In this document: in pieces, positions 37,411-47,300 of the stretch | How positions within the stretch are numbered: position 1 is the first letter of the stretch | How the letters are laid out: each line of letters starts with the position of its first letter | Origin: Flavisolibacter longurius | Lineage (GTDB): Bacteria; Bacteroidota; Bacteroidia; Chitinophagales; Chitinophagaceae | DNA: 64,000 bases | Assembly (NCBI GenBank): GCA_013327885.1 | Contig: JABUMY010000001.1 | Location: forward strand, 434,001-498,000 | Reading direction: 5' to 3' | Program-made: the position numbers and the translations under genes | Notes under the pieces: generated by a model | What the model was told of the DNA's origin: nothing | Database searches by the model: none | What the model saw: the letters and a program-made list of their open reading frames with translations, nothing else

Positions 37411-37418
37411 CCGCCATT

Positions 37419-38885
37419 ATGGCAACAGATACTAACCGGTTTCAGGCGATCATTTCGCATTGCAAAGAATATGGCTTTATATTCCCTTCTTCGGAAATAT
37501 ACGACGGCCTTGGTGCCGTGTACGACTACGGCCAGTGGGGCAGTGAGCTAAAGAAAAACATCAAGGATTACTGGTGGAAAAGCATGGTGCAGATGAACGA
37601 GAATATCGTGGGCATCGACGCTGCCATTTTTATGCATCCCACCACCTGGAAGGCCAGTGGTCACGTGGATAATTTCAGCGATCCTATGATCGACAACAAG
37701 GACAGCCAAAAGCGCTACCGTGTTGATCACCTTATAGAAGCAAAGGCCGATGAGTTGGAGAAAGCCGGTCACAAAGAGCAGTCGGATATCCTGCTGCAGC
37801 AAATGGACTCACTGTTAGCCGCAAACGATTTTGCCGGGCTGAAAACACTCATCGAAAACAATAAGATTGTTTGCGCCATCAGCGGCACTTCCAACTGGAC
37901 CGATGTGCGCCAGTTCAACCTTATGTTCTCCACCGAGTTTGGCGCCGTTTCTTCAGAAGAAGGCGAGGAGAACATTGTGTACCTGCGCCCCGAAACGGCC
38001 CAGGGTATTTTTGTCAACTTCCTCAACGTGCAAAAAACCGGGCGGATGAAGATCCCGTTTGGCATTGCGCAGATCGGGAAGGCCTTTCGAAACGAGATTG
38101 TTGCCCGCCAGTTCATCTTCCGCATGCGGGAATTTGAGCAGATGGAAATGCAGTTTTTTATTCGTCCCGGCTCGCAAAAAGAATGGTACGAGCACTGGAA
38201 GGCCGAACGCATGAAATGGCACCTGAGCCTGGGCATTGCTGCCGACAAATACCGCTATCACGACCACGTAAAGCTGGCGCATTATGCCGATGCTGCCTGT
38301 GATATTGAATACAATTTCCCCATCGGTTTTAAAGAAGTGGAAGGCATTCACAGCCGCACCGATTTTGACCTGAAGGCTCACCAGGAATACAGCAAAAAGA
38401 AGATGCAGTATTTTGATGCTGACGTGAACCCGGAAACCGGGAAGCCTTATGGCAATTACATTCCGTACGTAATTGAAACCTCCATTGGTGTAGACCGCAC
38501 CGTGATGATGGTGCTGAGCGAAGCGTATGAAGAGCAGGACCTGAGCACAGAAGAAAAACAGGACAGCCGCGTGGTGCTGAAGTTACCGGCAAAACTGGCG
38601 CCCATTAAACTGGCCGTGTTACCGCTGGTGAAAAAAGACGGCTTACCTGAAATTGCCCGCAGCATTATCGATGAATGCAAGCCACACTTCCGTTGCTTCT
38701 ACGAAGAAAAAGATACCATCGGAAAACGTTACCGCCGGATGGATGCCATTGGTACACCGTTCTGTGTTACTGTTGATCATCAAACCAAAGAAGACAACAT
38801 GGTAACGGTGCGTTACCGCGATACGATGCAACAGGAACGTGTGCCTATCGACGAGGTCAAAAACCTGGTGCTGCAATCTCTTTAA
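37419..38885 (+). CDS. glyS: Glycyl-tRNA synthetase (alpha2, eukaryote-like type)
   Basis: 488 residues. Class II core with FPSSEIYDGLGAVYDYGQWG, motif 2 around GKAFRNEIVARQFIFRMREF and EQMEMQFF, motif 3 IETSIGVDRTVMMVL, and a C-terminal anticodon-binding domain (LAPIKLAVLPLVKKDG). This is the single-chain type, not the alpha/beta GlyQ/GlyS type of proteobacteria. Transcribed from the adjacent TATCTTTG box and ended by the hairpin at 38927. Confidence 0.95.
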   Translation: MATDTNRFQAIISHCKEYGFIFPSSEIYDGLGAVYDYGQWGSELKKNIKDYWWKSMVQMNENIVGIDAAIFMHPTTWKASGHVDNFSDPMIDNKDSQKRYRVDHLIEAKADELEKAGHKEQSDILLQQMDSLLAANDFAGLKTLIENNKIVCAISGTSNWTDVRQFNLMFSTEFGAVSSEEGEENIVYLRPETAQGIFVNFLNVQKTGRMKIPFGIAQIGKAFRNEIVARQFIFRMREFEQMEMQFFIRPGSQKEWYEHWKAERMKWHLSLGIAADKYRYHDHVKLAHYADAACDIEYNFPIGFKEVEGIHSRTDFDLKAHQEYSKKKMQYFDADVNPETGKPYGNYIPYVIETSIGVDRTVMMVLSEAYEEQDLSTEEKQDSRVVLKLPAKLAPIKLAVLPLVKKDGLPEIARSIIDECKPHFRCFYEEKDTIGKRYRRMDAIGTPFCVTVDHQTKEDNMVTVRYRDTMQQERVPIDEVKNLVLQSL

Positions 38886-38926
38886 ACAACGTTGGCACAC
38901 GCCGCAGCGTGTCTTTAAAAAAATAC

Positions 38927-38962
38927 AAAGGCCATTGGTGAAAATTCCAATGGCCTTTTTTT
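38927..38962 (+). terminator. Intrinsic terminator of glycyl-tRNA synthetase gene
   Basis: A 12-bp perfect stem AAAGGCCATTGG / CCAATGGCCTTT with an 8-base loop and a T-run. A smaller hairpin (ACACGC / GCGTGT, 38897-38912) precedes it. Confidence 0.9.
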
Positions 38963-39016
38963 ATGCAGGCTCGTTTTGTTATATCCTTTTTAGTTCTGTT
39001 GAGTGATATACCTTCC

Positions 39017-39086
39017 GCTGAAGGGATTGCCAGGACTACTTTTCCTGCTTGTCTATTGCAGCTTGCCCATTGCAAATTGGTATTAG
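39017..39086. repeat. Dispersed 70-bp repeat, copy 2
   Basis: About 84% identical to 21113-21182. On the minus strand it starts directly at the stop codon of the YdcF-like gene (39083-39085) with 7-base units TTTGCAA, TGGGCAA, GCTGCAA and TAGACAA, then the core GGAAAAGTAGTCCTGGCAAT. Confidence 0.8.
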
Positions 39087-39838
39087 AGTTTGCCCAACAC
39101 CTGGTACACGGCCGTACTCATCACTTCTTTGATCAGGTTTTCCCAACTTGCCAGGGCGCCGGAAGAAGGAATCAAATAGTCTTCAAAAAAATTACTGCCG
39201 CTTCCCCGCGAAAGAAACTGGCAGGGGTAGGGCGAAACCGGTAATCCCGCCTTTTGAAACATCTTTACAGCCCTTGGTATGTGCATGGCCGATGTGATCA
39301 GCAGATAAGGACCGGGCAGGTGCGCCGAGTCGGCCAGGCTTTTGGCCCGTGCCGCATTTTGCACCGTGTTGCGGGAGGTGGTATCGGTAAAGATGTTCTC
39401 TGCCGGAATGCCCATCTTCACCAGGTTGGCCTTGATAAAGCTTGCTTCGCTGTAGGCGGCTTCCGTCATATGACTGCTGCCCGCTGCTACAATAATGTTT
39501 TTGATCTTGCCGGCTTTGTACAAAAGTGCTGTTTGAATAAACCGGTCGGCCACGTTGTTGAAATGCCCGGTGCCGTCTTTTTCGCTGTAAGAAACCAGCC
39601 CGCCAGGCAGGATGCCGGTATGAAAGGTTTGTGTTGGCGCCAGCGTTACAGGTTCGGCTTCATAAGCCTGTAGGGCCCAGGTGCTGAGAGCCGGGTTGGT
39701 GAAAAGCAGCAGCAAGCCAAAGCCTGTGGCAAACGCTGTTTTTTTCCTAGCTAAATTTTTGGTGAAGAAGGCATAGCCAAACAGGAGAACGATCCATAGC
39801 AAAGGTCGGAGAAGCAAGAGGGCCAATTGGATAAGCAT
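39083..39838 (-). CDS. YdcF/SanA-like DUF218 membrane protein
   Basis: 251 residues from MLIQLALLLLRPLLW; the longer open frame upstream overlaps the preceding gene. Two N-terminal helices (about 1-25 and 35-55) anchor a DUF218 domain (about 75-235) with TGILPGGLVSY, IIVAAGSSHMTEAAYSEA, SRNTVQNA and LLITSAMHIPRAVKMF. Members (ElyC, SanA, YdcF) act in envelope integrity; the chemistry is uncertain. The start is 22 bases after the stop of the flavoprotein gene, so the two are probably co-transcribed. Confidence 0.85.
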   Translation of the reverse strand: MLIQLALLLLRPLLWIVLLFGYAFFTKNLARKKTAFATGFGLLLLFTNPALSTWALQAYEAEPVTLAPTQTFHTGILPGGLVSYSEKDGTGHFNNVADRFIQTALLYKAGKIKNIIVAAGSSHMTEAAYSEASFIKANLVKMGIPAENIFTDTTSRNTVQNAARAKSLADSAHLPGPYLLITSAMHIPRAVKMFQKAGLPVSPYPCQFLSRGSGSNFFEDYLIPSSGALASWENLIKEVMSTAVYQVLGKL

Positions 39839-39860
39839 GGCGGCTAAGATAGAAAATTCC

Positions 39861-40595
39861 TTAGCCGTACAACTCCTGGTGAATGGCTTTTCGCTCATAG
39901 CCCAGGCCTTGTATCCGTTGCTTGGCTTCATCCACCATTGCCTTCCAGCCGCAAAGGTAAAATTGCGCAGGCGGCGGCGTGTCCCCGTTCTTTGCTTTTA
40001 CCAGGTCTTCGTAAACATCGTGCACATAACCCTGCCGGCCCTCCCATTTTTCCCGCGACAACGTAGGAACAAAGTGAAACCCTTCCATTTTTTGTTCCAA
40101 TTGTTTCAATTCGTCCACATATAAGAGGTCGCTTTGGGTACGGGTACCAAAAATGAGGTGGATCGGCGGATGCGGAATGCCGTGGCGGTGAATGTGTTGC
40201 ACCATGCTGCGGAACGGGGCGATGCCGGTTCCGGTGCAGATAAAATAAAGTTCTTTTTCAAGCGGTTCGGGAAGGGTGAACACGCCTTGGGGTCCCCGAA
40301 GGGTCAGCTCGGAGCCAACTTTCACTTCATTGAAAAGATAAGGCGTTCCAACGCCATCTTCCAGGAGTACAATCAGGAGTTCAAACACATTGCTGCCATC
40401 GGGCCAGGACGCAATGGAATAGCTGCGCCAGCGTTTTGCCGGCCGTTCGTGAATGGGCAGGTCAAGGGTTACAAACTGGCCCGGCATAAAATCAAACGAA
40501 TCCAGTTCCGGTACCTGTATCCAGAACCGGCGGGTATTGTAGGTTTCATTTTCAATGCGGGTGACAATGCCTTTGCGCCAGGGTTGAAGAGCCAT
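39861..40595 (-). CDS. Ferredoxin-NADP(+) reductase-like flavoprotein
   Basis: 244 residues from MALQPWRKGIVTRIENE. N-terminal FAD-binding barrel with RWRSYSIAS (the RxYS FAD motif) and a C-terminal NAD(P)-binding domain with FICTGTGIAPFRSMVQH and GTRTQSDLLYVDEL, ending in a conserved aromatic region (HQELYG). No 2Fe-2S ferredoxin domain is fused, so it probably uses a separate electron carrier. First gene of the pair with the DUF218 gene. Confidence 0.88.
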   Translation of the reverse strand: MALQPWRKGIVTRIENETYNTRRFWIQVPELDSFDFMPGQFVTLDLPIHERPAKRWRSYSIASWPDGSNVFELLIVLLEDGVGTPYLFNEVKVGSELTLRGPQGVFTLPEPLEKELYFICTGTGIAPFRSMVQHIHRHGIPHPPIHLIFGTRTQSDLLYVDELKQLEQKMEGFHFVPTLSREKWEGRQGYVHDVYEDLVKAKNGDTPPPAQFYLCGWKAMVDEAKQRIQGLGYERKAIHQELYG

Positions 40596-40733
40596 ACTGC
40601 TGATTTTGTTCAATTTACGGAAATGATTTGGCTAAAAAGTTTTCCACAGAAAACCCGACTTGGCACAAATCTTGGAAAGAAAACGGCAGAAATTAACTTC
40701 TCAAAATATTTTTAGTCGGACGGTTTAGGTTAA

Positions 40734-40768
40734 AAGGGCTGGTATTCTTACCGGCCTTTCTCTTTTTT
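40734..40768 (+). terminator. Orphan plus-strand terminator hairpin
   Basis: An 11-bp stem with two G-T pairs (AAGGGCTGGTA / TACCGGCCTTT, TTCT loop) followed by CTCTTTTTT. No plus-strand gene precedes it, so it may end a short RNA. Confidence 0.5.
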
Positions 40769-40964
40769 AGGCATTGATTGTATTGCCCAAGTATTTCTTG
40801 GAAAAAAATACTTCAGAACCTGTTTTGTATTTGAGAACGAATTGCCTTAACCCGCCGCATCATTGGTTACCTAATAGTTACTTGTACGGTAATCCTATTT
40901 CAATTAATCTTTAAAGCTGGTTTGCAGCAAAGCCTTTTTGATGTAAAAAAAGGTTAGTAAAGAA

Positions 40965-40989
40965 AAACCCCTCTGCGGGAAAGGGGTTT
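40965..40989 (-). terminator. Intrinsic terminator of the BNR exoprotein gene
   Basis: On the minus strand AAACCCCT pairs with AGGGGTTT around a 9-base loop and runs into TTTCTTT, 6 bases after the stop codon. Confidence 0.75.
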
Positions 40990-40994
40990 AAAAT

Positions 40995-43900
40995 TTATAA
41001 CCTGACTATTTTTTCTACGTGCCGGTATTTATTGTCCTCGCTGACAATATGGAGAATATAAACGCCTTTTGCCAGTCGCTGCAGCGGAACGGTCCCGCCC
41101 TGGTAACCCCTGGATTCCTGGAACACTACCTGCCCTTTCATGTTGATGACCTGCACCTGTATTTTTTGAATACCGAGCAGGTTCCCAGTTTGGTACCGCA
41201 CATCGGTAGCCGAAGCCGTTGGTAAAACGCTGCGGATAAAGTTGCGGTCGTTGGTAACAGGCGGAATGCTTGTGTTCAGGTTAGGTGTAAAATTGGGTGT
41301 ACCCACGTTGGTGTAATAGATGCCATTACCATGCGTGCCGATAAGCAAAACGTTGTCAGCAGGCCGGTAAGCCATTGACTGCACAACGGCATAATTGAGC
41401 ACCTGTCCCCCTTCCCGCTGCCAGGTAGGCGATTGGTTGGCATCCAGTACGGTTCCGAGGTTAACGGTGCTGTACAATCCAACCGAAGTGCCCACGTAAT
41501 ATTCGGTTACAGGTTGGTTGGCGGCGTCTTTTTTCACCACGATCATACAACTGCGTACAGAGGGTAGCACCAGGTTGCCTTCGGCCGCTTTCCAGGTTGG
41601 TGTGGCCGATTTGCCATTTTTCGTCCACCAGATGCTGGTGACGCCATAATTGGAAACAACCGCCAGCACCTCGTCGTCGTTGTTTGGGTTTACAGCAATG
41701 TCCTGCACATTACCGGTTAAGCCAGTCGGTGTGATATTGATAGGCGCTCTGTTGGCCGGCGCATTCTGCGGATCGTCCAGCCGGAAGATCCTTCCATTGG
41801 TGGTGCCGATATAAAGCACATGACTGGTGGTGTAGGGCCCGCGGCTATAGGCCAAGCCCCGGATGGCAATGTTAGTGCCGGTGGTGGGACTTACCGAGTT
41901 GACGGCAGAAGACACACCGGTCATCTCTGTCCATGTGGCACGGGTAACGGTAGATGCCGCCGTGGTGCGGAAAAGGCGGTTGAAATTGACATAATAAAGG
42001 TTGTCCGAATTGTCGGCCTGAAGGCGGAAATTGGTAACAAACTCACCAAACTCGGTTTCTGACCCGGCTGAAGAAGGGGTAAGGTTATTGGGTGTGATCT
42101 CGGTACCACCGGAAAACGGTGTGGTCAAACGGGCCCGGTACAGCCGTCCCAGTTGAATAGACTCGTAAAGATATTGGGTGCCGTTATTGTCGAGTGAAAT
42201 GCCTACAAAAGCACCATCGGCACTAAAAAGAAGGCGATGATTGTTGCTGTCGGCCGCAGGCGTTCCCAGTAAACCAGTCTTATCGCGAAAGCGAACGCCA
42301 TTGTCCTGTGAACCAGAAGCAAAATTGTTTTTTCCCGTACTGGGGTCGATAGCGACATTGTAGCATTGCAGCGTTTGATAATTGGGTAGCATGCGCCAGG
42401 GAAGCGGGTTGGCAGTTGTAACCGCTGCCATGATATTGGTGGTCTCCTGAATGCCGCCGTCGTTACCGCAAATGGCACGATTGGGATTGGTAGGATGAAA
42501 ACTCAGCCGGTGAATGTCCGCATGGCTGTTGGTGTATTGGGTATAGGTAAAATCCGACCGATACCCACCGATCCAGGCCGTGTTGTTGCTGGTAGCAAAA
42601 CCATCGGTAGAGCGGTAAAGGTTGGTGCCGCCCACAAACACCACGTCGGGATTGTCGGGTTTAACGGCCACTTCCATGTTATAACCGCCCTGCAAACTCA
42701 GGGGATCGGAGTTGCTGAGGTTGTCGCCGGGAAAATCAGGCATATTGGCCGACCGGTTGCTCCACGTAAACGTATTGCCCGCCATTTGAAACCGAAACAG
42801 GTCGGCTTCCGGCTTCAGGTCACCGCCATCAGCTACGGCTTCGCTGCTAAGCCCATTTTCGTAAAAAACATAACCAATGTTATTATTGGAAGGCGCCAGG
42901 GCCAGTATAATGCGTTTGCTTGCATAAATGTTGTTGCCTCCCGATTGCTGTGCGACATCGTACGAATTGCCCCGCCACCCGGCAACGGAATCTACACCCA
43001 GTGTGGACCCGCCTGCAATACGCTTAAATGTTGTTTCTTCACCGGTATCGGAATACCAAACGCCACGGGTGGCAAGATCGGCACCGCCATTCACGGCCAG
43101 GAAAACACGGCCCCCGTTGGTGATGGTAATATCGGTTTGGCCGGTGGAACTGGTGGCCGGACCCGCAACAGCCCGGAAGATCTGGCGGAACGACGTGCCG
43201 CCATTGCTCGACTTCATCGCCAAGACCCAGGAAGCCACATAAACATCGCCATTCACAGGGCTCACGGCAATGTTGTAAACATAATCAAAGGGGTGATCCC
43301 AGGTTTCGTACACATTTGTTCCGGGGTTCGGCAGCTTTGTCCAGGTTTGGCCGTTGTTGGTGGACTTCCAGAGCCCAAAGCCCAAAAACGTAGCGCCAAT
43401 GGCGTTTGCCGTATTGCCGATAGATTCGCCGCTGCCGGCATACCAGGTGTCTTCAAAACCCGGCCGCGGGTCTTGGGCAAGTGCGGTAAGGTTATGAATG
43501 TTTTCGGCAGGTGTTACCAAGGTCCAGGTGTTGCCGCCATCGGCAGAACGCATAATACCGCCACTCACACAACCGGCAATGATCACCTGGTTGGTGGTGC
43601 CGTTAAACCGCTTGTCGTATTTCACCGCACGGGTGCGGCCACCAATGTTATTGGGCCCGGCAGGAAAGTAATTGTTCAGTACCTGGGTGCGGGCCAGGCC
43701 ACCACCCACCGTGGCGTAGGTACTGCGTTCCGGTGCCTGCCTGGCAAAAGCGATTTCTTCTTCCATTATACCCGCGGGAATGGTGCCCGTAACCGGGTTC
43801 TTTACCATGTCAAATTCGTATTGCGACCGGGCTTTTACATACCGTGTTGGTGTTTTGTCTTCTTCGCCTTCTTCGTCCTCTTCTCCTTCCTGCGATACCC

Positions 43901-44006
43901 GCTGGGGTTCAAACGCTCCCTTGGTTTGGGATTTCCTGGGTAAAAAGAAAAACAGGCAGGCAATGGCCAGTACAGCAATCAAAAAGTAAGCAATTCTGAT
44001 CTTCAT
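40995..44006 (-). CDS. Large BNR/sortilin-like exoprotein with type IX sorting domain
   Basis: 1003 residues. An N-terminal hydrophobic segment (about 5-22) is followed by a strongly acidic stretch (EGEEDEEGEED). Then come BNR/Asp-box beta-propeller repeats such as RSADGGNTWTL, KSTNNGQTWTKL and KSSNGGTSFRQI, as in VPS10/sortilin-type proteins. The last 80 or so residues (VQVINMKGQVVFQESRG, LAKGVYILHIVSEDN) form a type A type IX sorting domain, so the protein is probably exported across the outer membrane by the Por system and either released or attached. The substrate is unknown. Single gene with its own terminator, divergent from mfd. Confidence 0.88.
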   Translation of the reverse strand: MKIRIAYFLIAVLAIACLFFFLPRKSQTKGAFEPQRVSQEGEEDEEGEEDKTPTRYVKARSQYEFDMVKNPVTGTIPAGIMEEEIAFARQAPERSTYATVGGGLARTQVLNNYFPAGPNNIGGRTRAVKYDKRFNGTTNQVIIAGCVSGGIMRSADGGNTWTLVTPAENIHNLTALAQDPRPGFEDTWYAGSGESIGNTANAIGATFLGFGLWKSTNNGQTWTKLPNPGTNVYETWDHPFDYVYNIAVSPVNGDVYVASWVLAMKSSNGGTSFRQIFRAVAGPATSSTGQTDITITNGGRVFLAVNGGADLATRGVWYSDTGEETTFKRIAGGSTLGVDSVAGWRGNSYDVAQQSGGNNIYASKRIILALAPSNNNIGYVFYENGLSSEAVADGGDLKPEADLFRFQMAGNTFTWSNRSANMPDFPGDNLSNSDPLSLQGGYNMEVAVKPDNPDVVFVGGTNLYRSTDGFATSNNTAWIGGYRSDFTYTQYTNSHADIHRLSFHPTNPNRAICGNDGGIQETTNIMAAVTTANPLPWRMLPNYQTLQCYNVAIDPSTGKNNFASGSQDNGVRFRDKTGLLGTPAADSNNHRLLFSADGAFVGISLDNNGTQYLYESIQLGRLYRARLTTPFSGGTEITPNNLTPSSAGSETEFGEFVTNFRLQADNSDNLYYVNFNRLFRTTAASTVTRATWTEMTGVSSAVNSVSPTTGTNIAIRGLAYSRGPYTTSHVLYIGTTNGRIFRLDDPQNAPANRAPINITPTGLTGNVQDIAVNPNNDDEVLAVVSNYGVTSIWWTKNGKSATPTWKAAEGNLVLPSVRSCMIVVKKDAANQPVTEYYVGTSVGLYSTVNLGTVLDANQSPTWQREGGQVLNYAVVQSMAYRPADNVLLIGTHGNGIYYTNVGTPNFTPNLNTSIPPVTNDRNFIRSVLPTASATDVRYQTGNLLGIQKIQVQVINMKGQVVFQESRGYQGGTVPLQRLAKGVYILHIVSEDNKYRHVEKIVRL

Positions 44007-44327
44007 CTTTAGGGGTATGTGTTGTTGGATAAGCTCTCTGGTACGCTACTTTTTTACGCGGCGCAGGCACTGCAACAAAAGGCTTATGGGTGATGAATTT
44101 ACAATAAGTTGCCAGTATGATGGTCAACTCTTTGCACGGTTGGCGCTCTTGTTGGATAATTGGTTGCAACGATGCAGTTTTCCTGCACAAAGGCGGTGTT
44201 GCAGGGTTTGTAAAGAGCGTTAAAAATGACTTGGGATGCCCTGCATTGGGGACGCCGGGCCCATTCTAACTGTTTCCCATGTTATCTTTGCAACCTTCAT
44301 CGAAAAGCGTAGAAAGGACGAGAGCTA
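44007..44327. other. Divergent spacer between the exoprotein gene and mfd
   Basis: 321 bases with no convincing gene. It holds the mfd -7 box at 44283-44290 and presumably the exoprotein promoter on the other strand. No short-period array was found here, unlike most other non-Sus spacers. Confidence 0.5.
44283..44290 (+). promoter_or_regulatory. -7 box (TATCTTTG) of mfd
   Basis: Perfect TAnnTTTG, 37 bases before the ATG at 44328, giving a leader of about 30 bases. No TTTG at the expected -33 distance was seen. Confidence 0.5.
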
Positions 44328-47300
44328 ATGAGTGCAGGTGCGTTATTGGAAAAATACAAGGTTGACCCCCGCCTGTTTCAGCTGGCGGACAAGCTCACCT
44401 TTTCCCAACCCGAAAAAGTCATTCTTAAAAACCTGTTTGGCAGTGCATCGCAGTTTGTGGCGGCAGGCATTTTCCTGCACCCATCCTGTGCACAACTCAA
44501 CCACGTTTTTATCTGCAACGATGCGGAGGAGGCGGCTTATTTTCACAACACACTGGAGAACCTTACCGCGGCACTCAACCTGCACTATTTTCCTTCTTCA
44601 TACAAAAACCGGAAGAATTACCGCCTGCTCAATGCATCGCATGTCATGCTGCGCACCGAAGCATTGACAAAGTTCTCGTCGCAAACCGGTAACAGGGTGG
44701 GGGCATTGGTAACCTATCCCGAAGCTGTGTTTGAAAAAGTGGTGATCTCCAAAGCCATTTCAGAGAACATCATTCACCTGAAAGCAGGCGATGAAATTGA
44801 CCCGGACAGCCTCTATGCAAGGCTGGTGGACTACGGCTTTGAGCGAACGGATTTTGTATACGAGCCCGGGCAGTTTGCGGTTCGTGGCGGCATCCTGGAT
44901 ATTTATTCGTTTGGCAACGAAAAGCCTTACCGGGTAGAGTTGTTTGGCAATGATGTGGATTCGATACGGATCATTGACCCCGAAACCCAACTTAGCGAAC
45001 GGCGGCTCCTGCAGGTCAGCATTATCCCTAACGTGGAAACGCAGTTTGAGGAAGAAGAAAAAGTATCGCTGCTGCAGTTTCTGCCGGAGAATACCATTGT
45101 TTGGATACAGGATGAAGAAATGTTGCGGGAAAAATTGCTGACAGCCGAAGAAGACCTGGAGCTGTTTCTTTCCACCGTTCAACCCAATGTAAAAGAAAAG
45201 GAAGAAGAGCAGGAAGACAAGCTGGTAAAAAAAGAAGTAAAGCCGGAAGAATTCATTACAGCGCAAAGCTTTTTTGACGATCTGCCGTCACGGCATGCCG
45301 TTTATTTTGGTTATGAAAAGCCGGAAGCGTTTGACGCCGAAATTAGCTTCAGAACCAAAAGCCAGCCGGCCTTTAACCGCCAGTTCGACCGCCTGATAGC
45401 AGACCTGAAAGCCTGGGAGGCCAAGGGTTTTGAGTTGAACATTTTTGCGGAAAATCCAAAGCAGCTTGAACGTCTTTATACCATCTTCAAAGACCTGAAA
45501 GAAGAAATTACGTTCAATCCCATTGCTACGTCTATCCATGAAGGTTATATCGACGAAGACCTGAAGCTGGTTTGTTATACCGATCACCAGATCTTTCAGC
45601 GCTACCATAAATACCGCGTTAAGCAGGCCTATAATAAAAACAAGGCGTTGACCCTTCGTGCCCTGCGGGAACTGCAGCCAGGCGATTATGTAACGCACAT
45701 CGATCATGGCGTAGGCGTGTACAGCGGCCTGCAAAAAATAGAAGTGGCGGGCAAGATGCAGGAAGCCGTGCGGCTGATTTACAAAGACAAAGACATCCTG
45801 TATGTCAACATCAACTCACTGCACAAAATTGCCAAGTATACCGGCAAGGAAGGCACCGTTCCCAAAGTAAACAAGCTTGGTTCCGATGTGTGGAACCGGT
45901 TAAAGGATAAGACCAAGGCCAAGGTAAAAGAAATAGCCATTGACCTGATCCGGCTTTATGCGCAACGAAAGGCCCAAAATGGTTTTCAGCACACACCCGA
46001 TACTTACCTGCAAACAGAATTGGAAGCGTCTTTTATTTACGAAGACACGCCGGACCAGAGTAAGGCCACGCTGGATGTAAAAAAAGACATGGAATCGCCA
46101 TCGCCGATGGACCGGCTTGTGTGCGGCGATGTGGGCTTTGGTAAAACGGAAATTGCCGTACGGGCCGCGTTCAAAAGCGTGGTGGATGGCAAGCAAGCCG
46201 CGGTGCTGGTGCCTACTACTATCCTTGCCTTTCAGCACTACAAAACCTTTAGCGAACGCTTAAAGGATTTCCCGGTAACGGTGGATTATGTCAACCGCTT
46301 TAAATCGGCAAAAGAGAAAAAAGAGACCTATAAAAAACTCGAAGAAGGAAAGGTTGATATCATCATCGGCACTCATGCCATTTTGGGCAAAGACGTAAAA
46401 TTCAAAAACCTTGGCTTGCTCATTATCGATGAAGAGCAAAAGTTTGGCGTTGCCCATAAAGAAAAGATCAAAACCCTGCGTACCAACGTGGACGCCCTGA
46501 CGCTGACGGCTACCCCGATTCCGCGTACACTGCAGTTTAGTCTGATGGGAGCAAGAGACCTCTCCATCATCAACACACCGCCGCCCAACAGGCAGCCTAT
46601 TCAAACCGAAGTGCGGGTGTTCAACCAGGATTTTATCCGCGAGGCCATCTATTACGAAACAGAAAGAGGTGGACAGGTTTTCTTTATTCATAACCGCGTA
46701 CAGAACCTGGCCGAAATGTCGTCGATCATCCAGGGGCTTTGCCCCGACCTGGGCATCGGCTGGGCACACGGCCAGTTGGAAGGGCACGAGCTGGAAGAGC
46801 GCATCATGGATTTTATCGACAAAAAATATGATGTGCTGGTGTGCACCAACATCGTGGAAAGCGGTGTGGACATTCCGAACGTAAATACCATCCTGGTGAA
46901 CAATGCGCACCAGTTTGGCCTGAGCGACCTGCACCAGTTGCGGGGCCGTGTGGGCCGCAGCAACAAAAAAGCATTTTGTTACCTGCTGGCGCCGCCCATG
47001 AGCACCCTGCCAAACGATTCGCGGAAACGACTGCAAACGCTGGAGCAGCACAGCGAACTGGGGAGCGGCTTTCAGATTGCCATGCGTGATTTGGACATTC
47101 GCGGTGCCGGTAACCTGCTGGGTGGTGAGCAAAGCGGCTTTATGGCGGAGATCGGGTTTGAAATGTACCAGAAGATATTGGCCGAAGCCATTCGTGAATT
47201 GAAACGTACTGAGTTCAAAGACCTGTTCAAGGAAGAGATTTCAAAGCAGGACGATTTTGTACAGGACTGCACCATCGATACCGACCTGGAGATACTGATC

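Larger units (their letters stand above)
40596..40994. other. Intergenic spacer with an orphan hairpin and a sigma-54-like motif
   Basis: 399 bases without a convincing protein gene. Visible parts are TTGGCAC-N5-TTGGA at 40660-40676 (plus strand), a terminator-like hairpin at 40734-40768, and the minus-strand terminator of the exoprotein gene at 40965-40989. A 31-codon plus-strand frame from the ATG at 40623 has no recognisable features. Confidence 0.4.

Noticed and set aside
42495-43943. A 482-codon open frame on the plus strand opposite the BNR exoprotein gene
   Set aside because: It is the antisense shadow of a GC-biased repeat protein. It has no signal, domain or start context, and the minus-strand product has clear BNR and sorting-domain motifs.
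46260-47132. A 290-codon open frame opposite mfd
   Set aside because: Covers the mfd helicase motifs in antisense, with no independent features.
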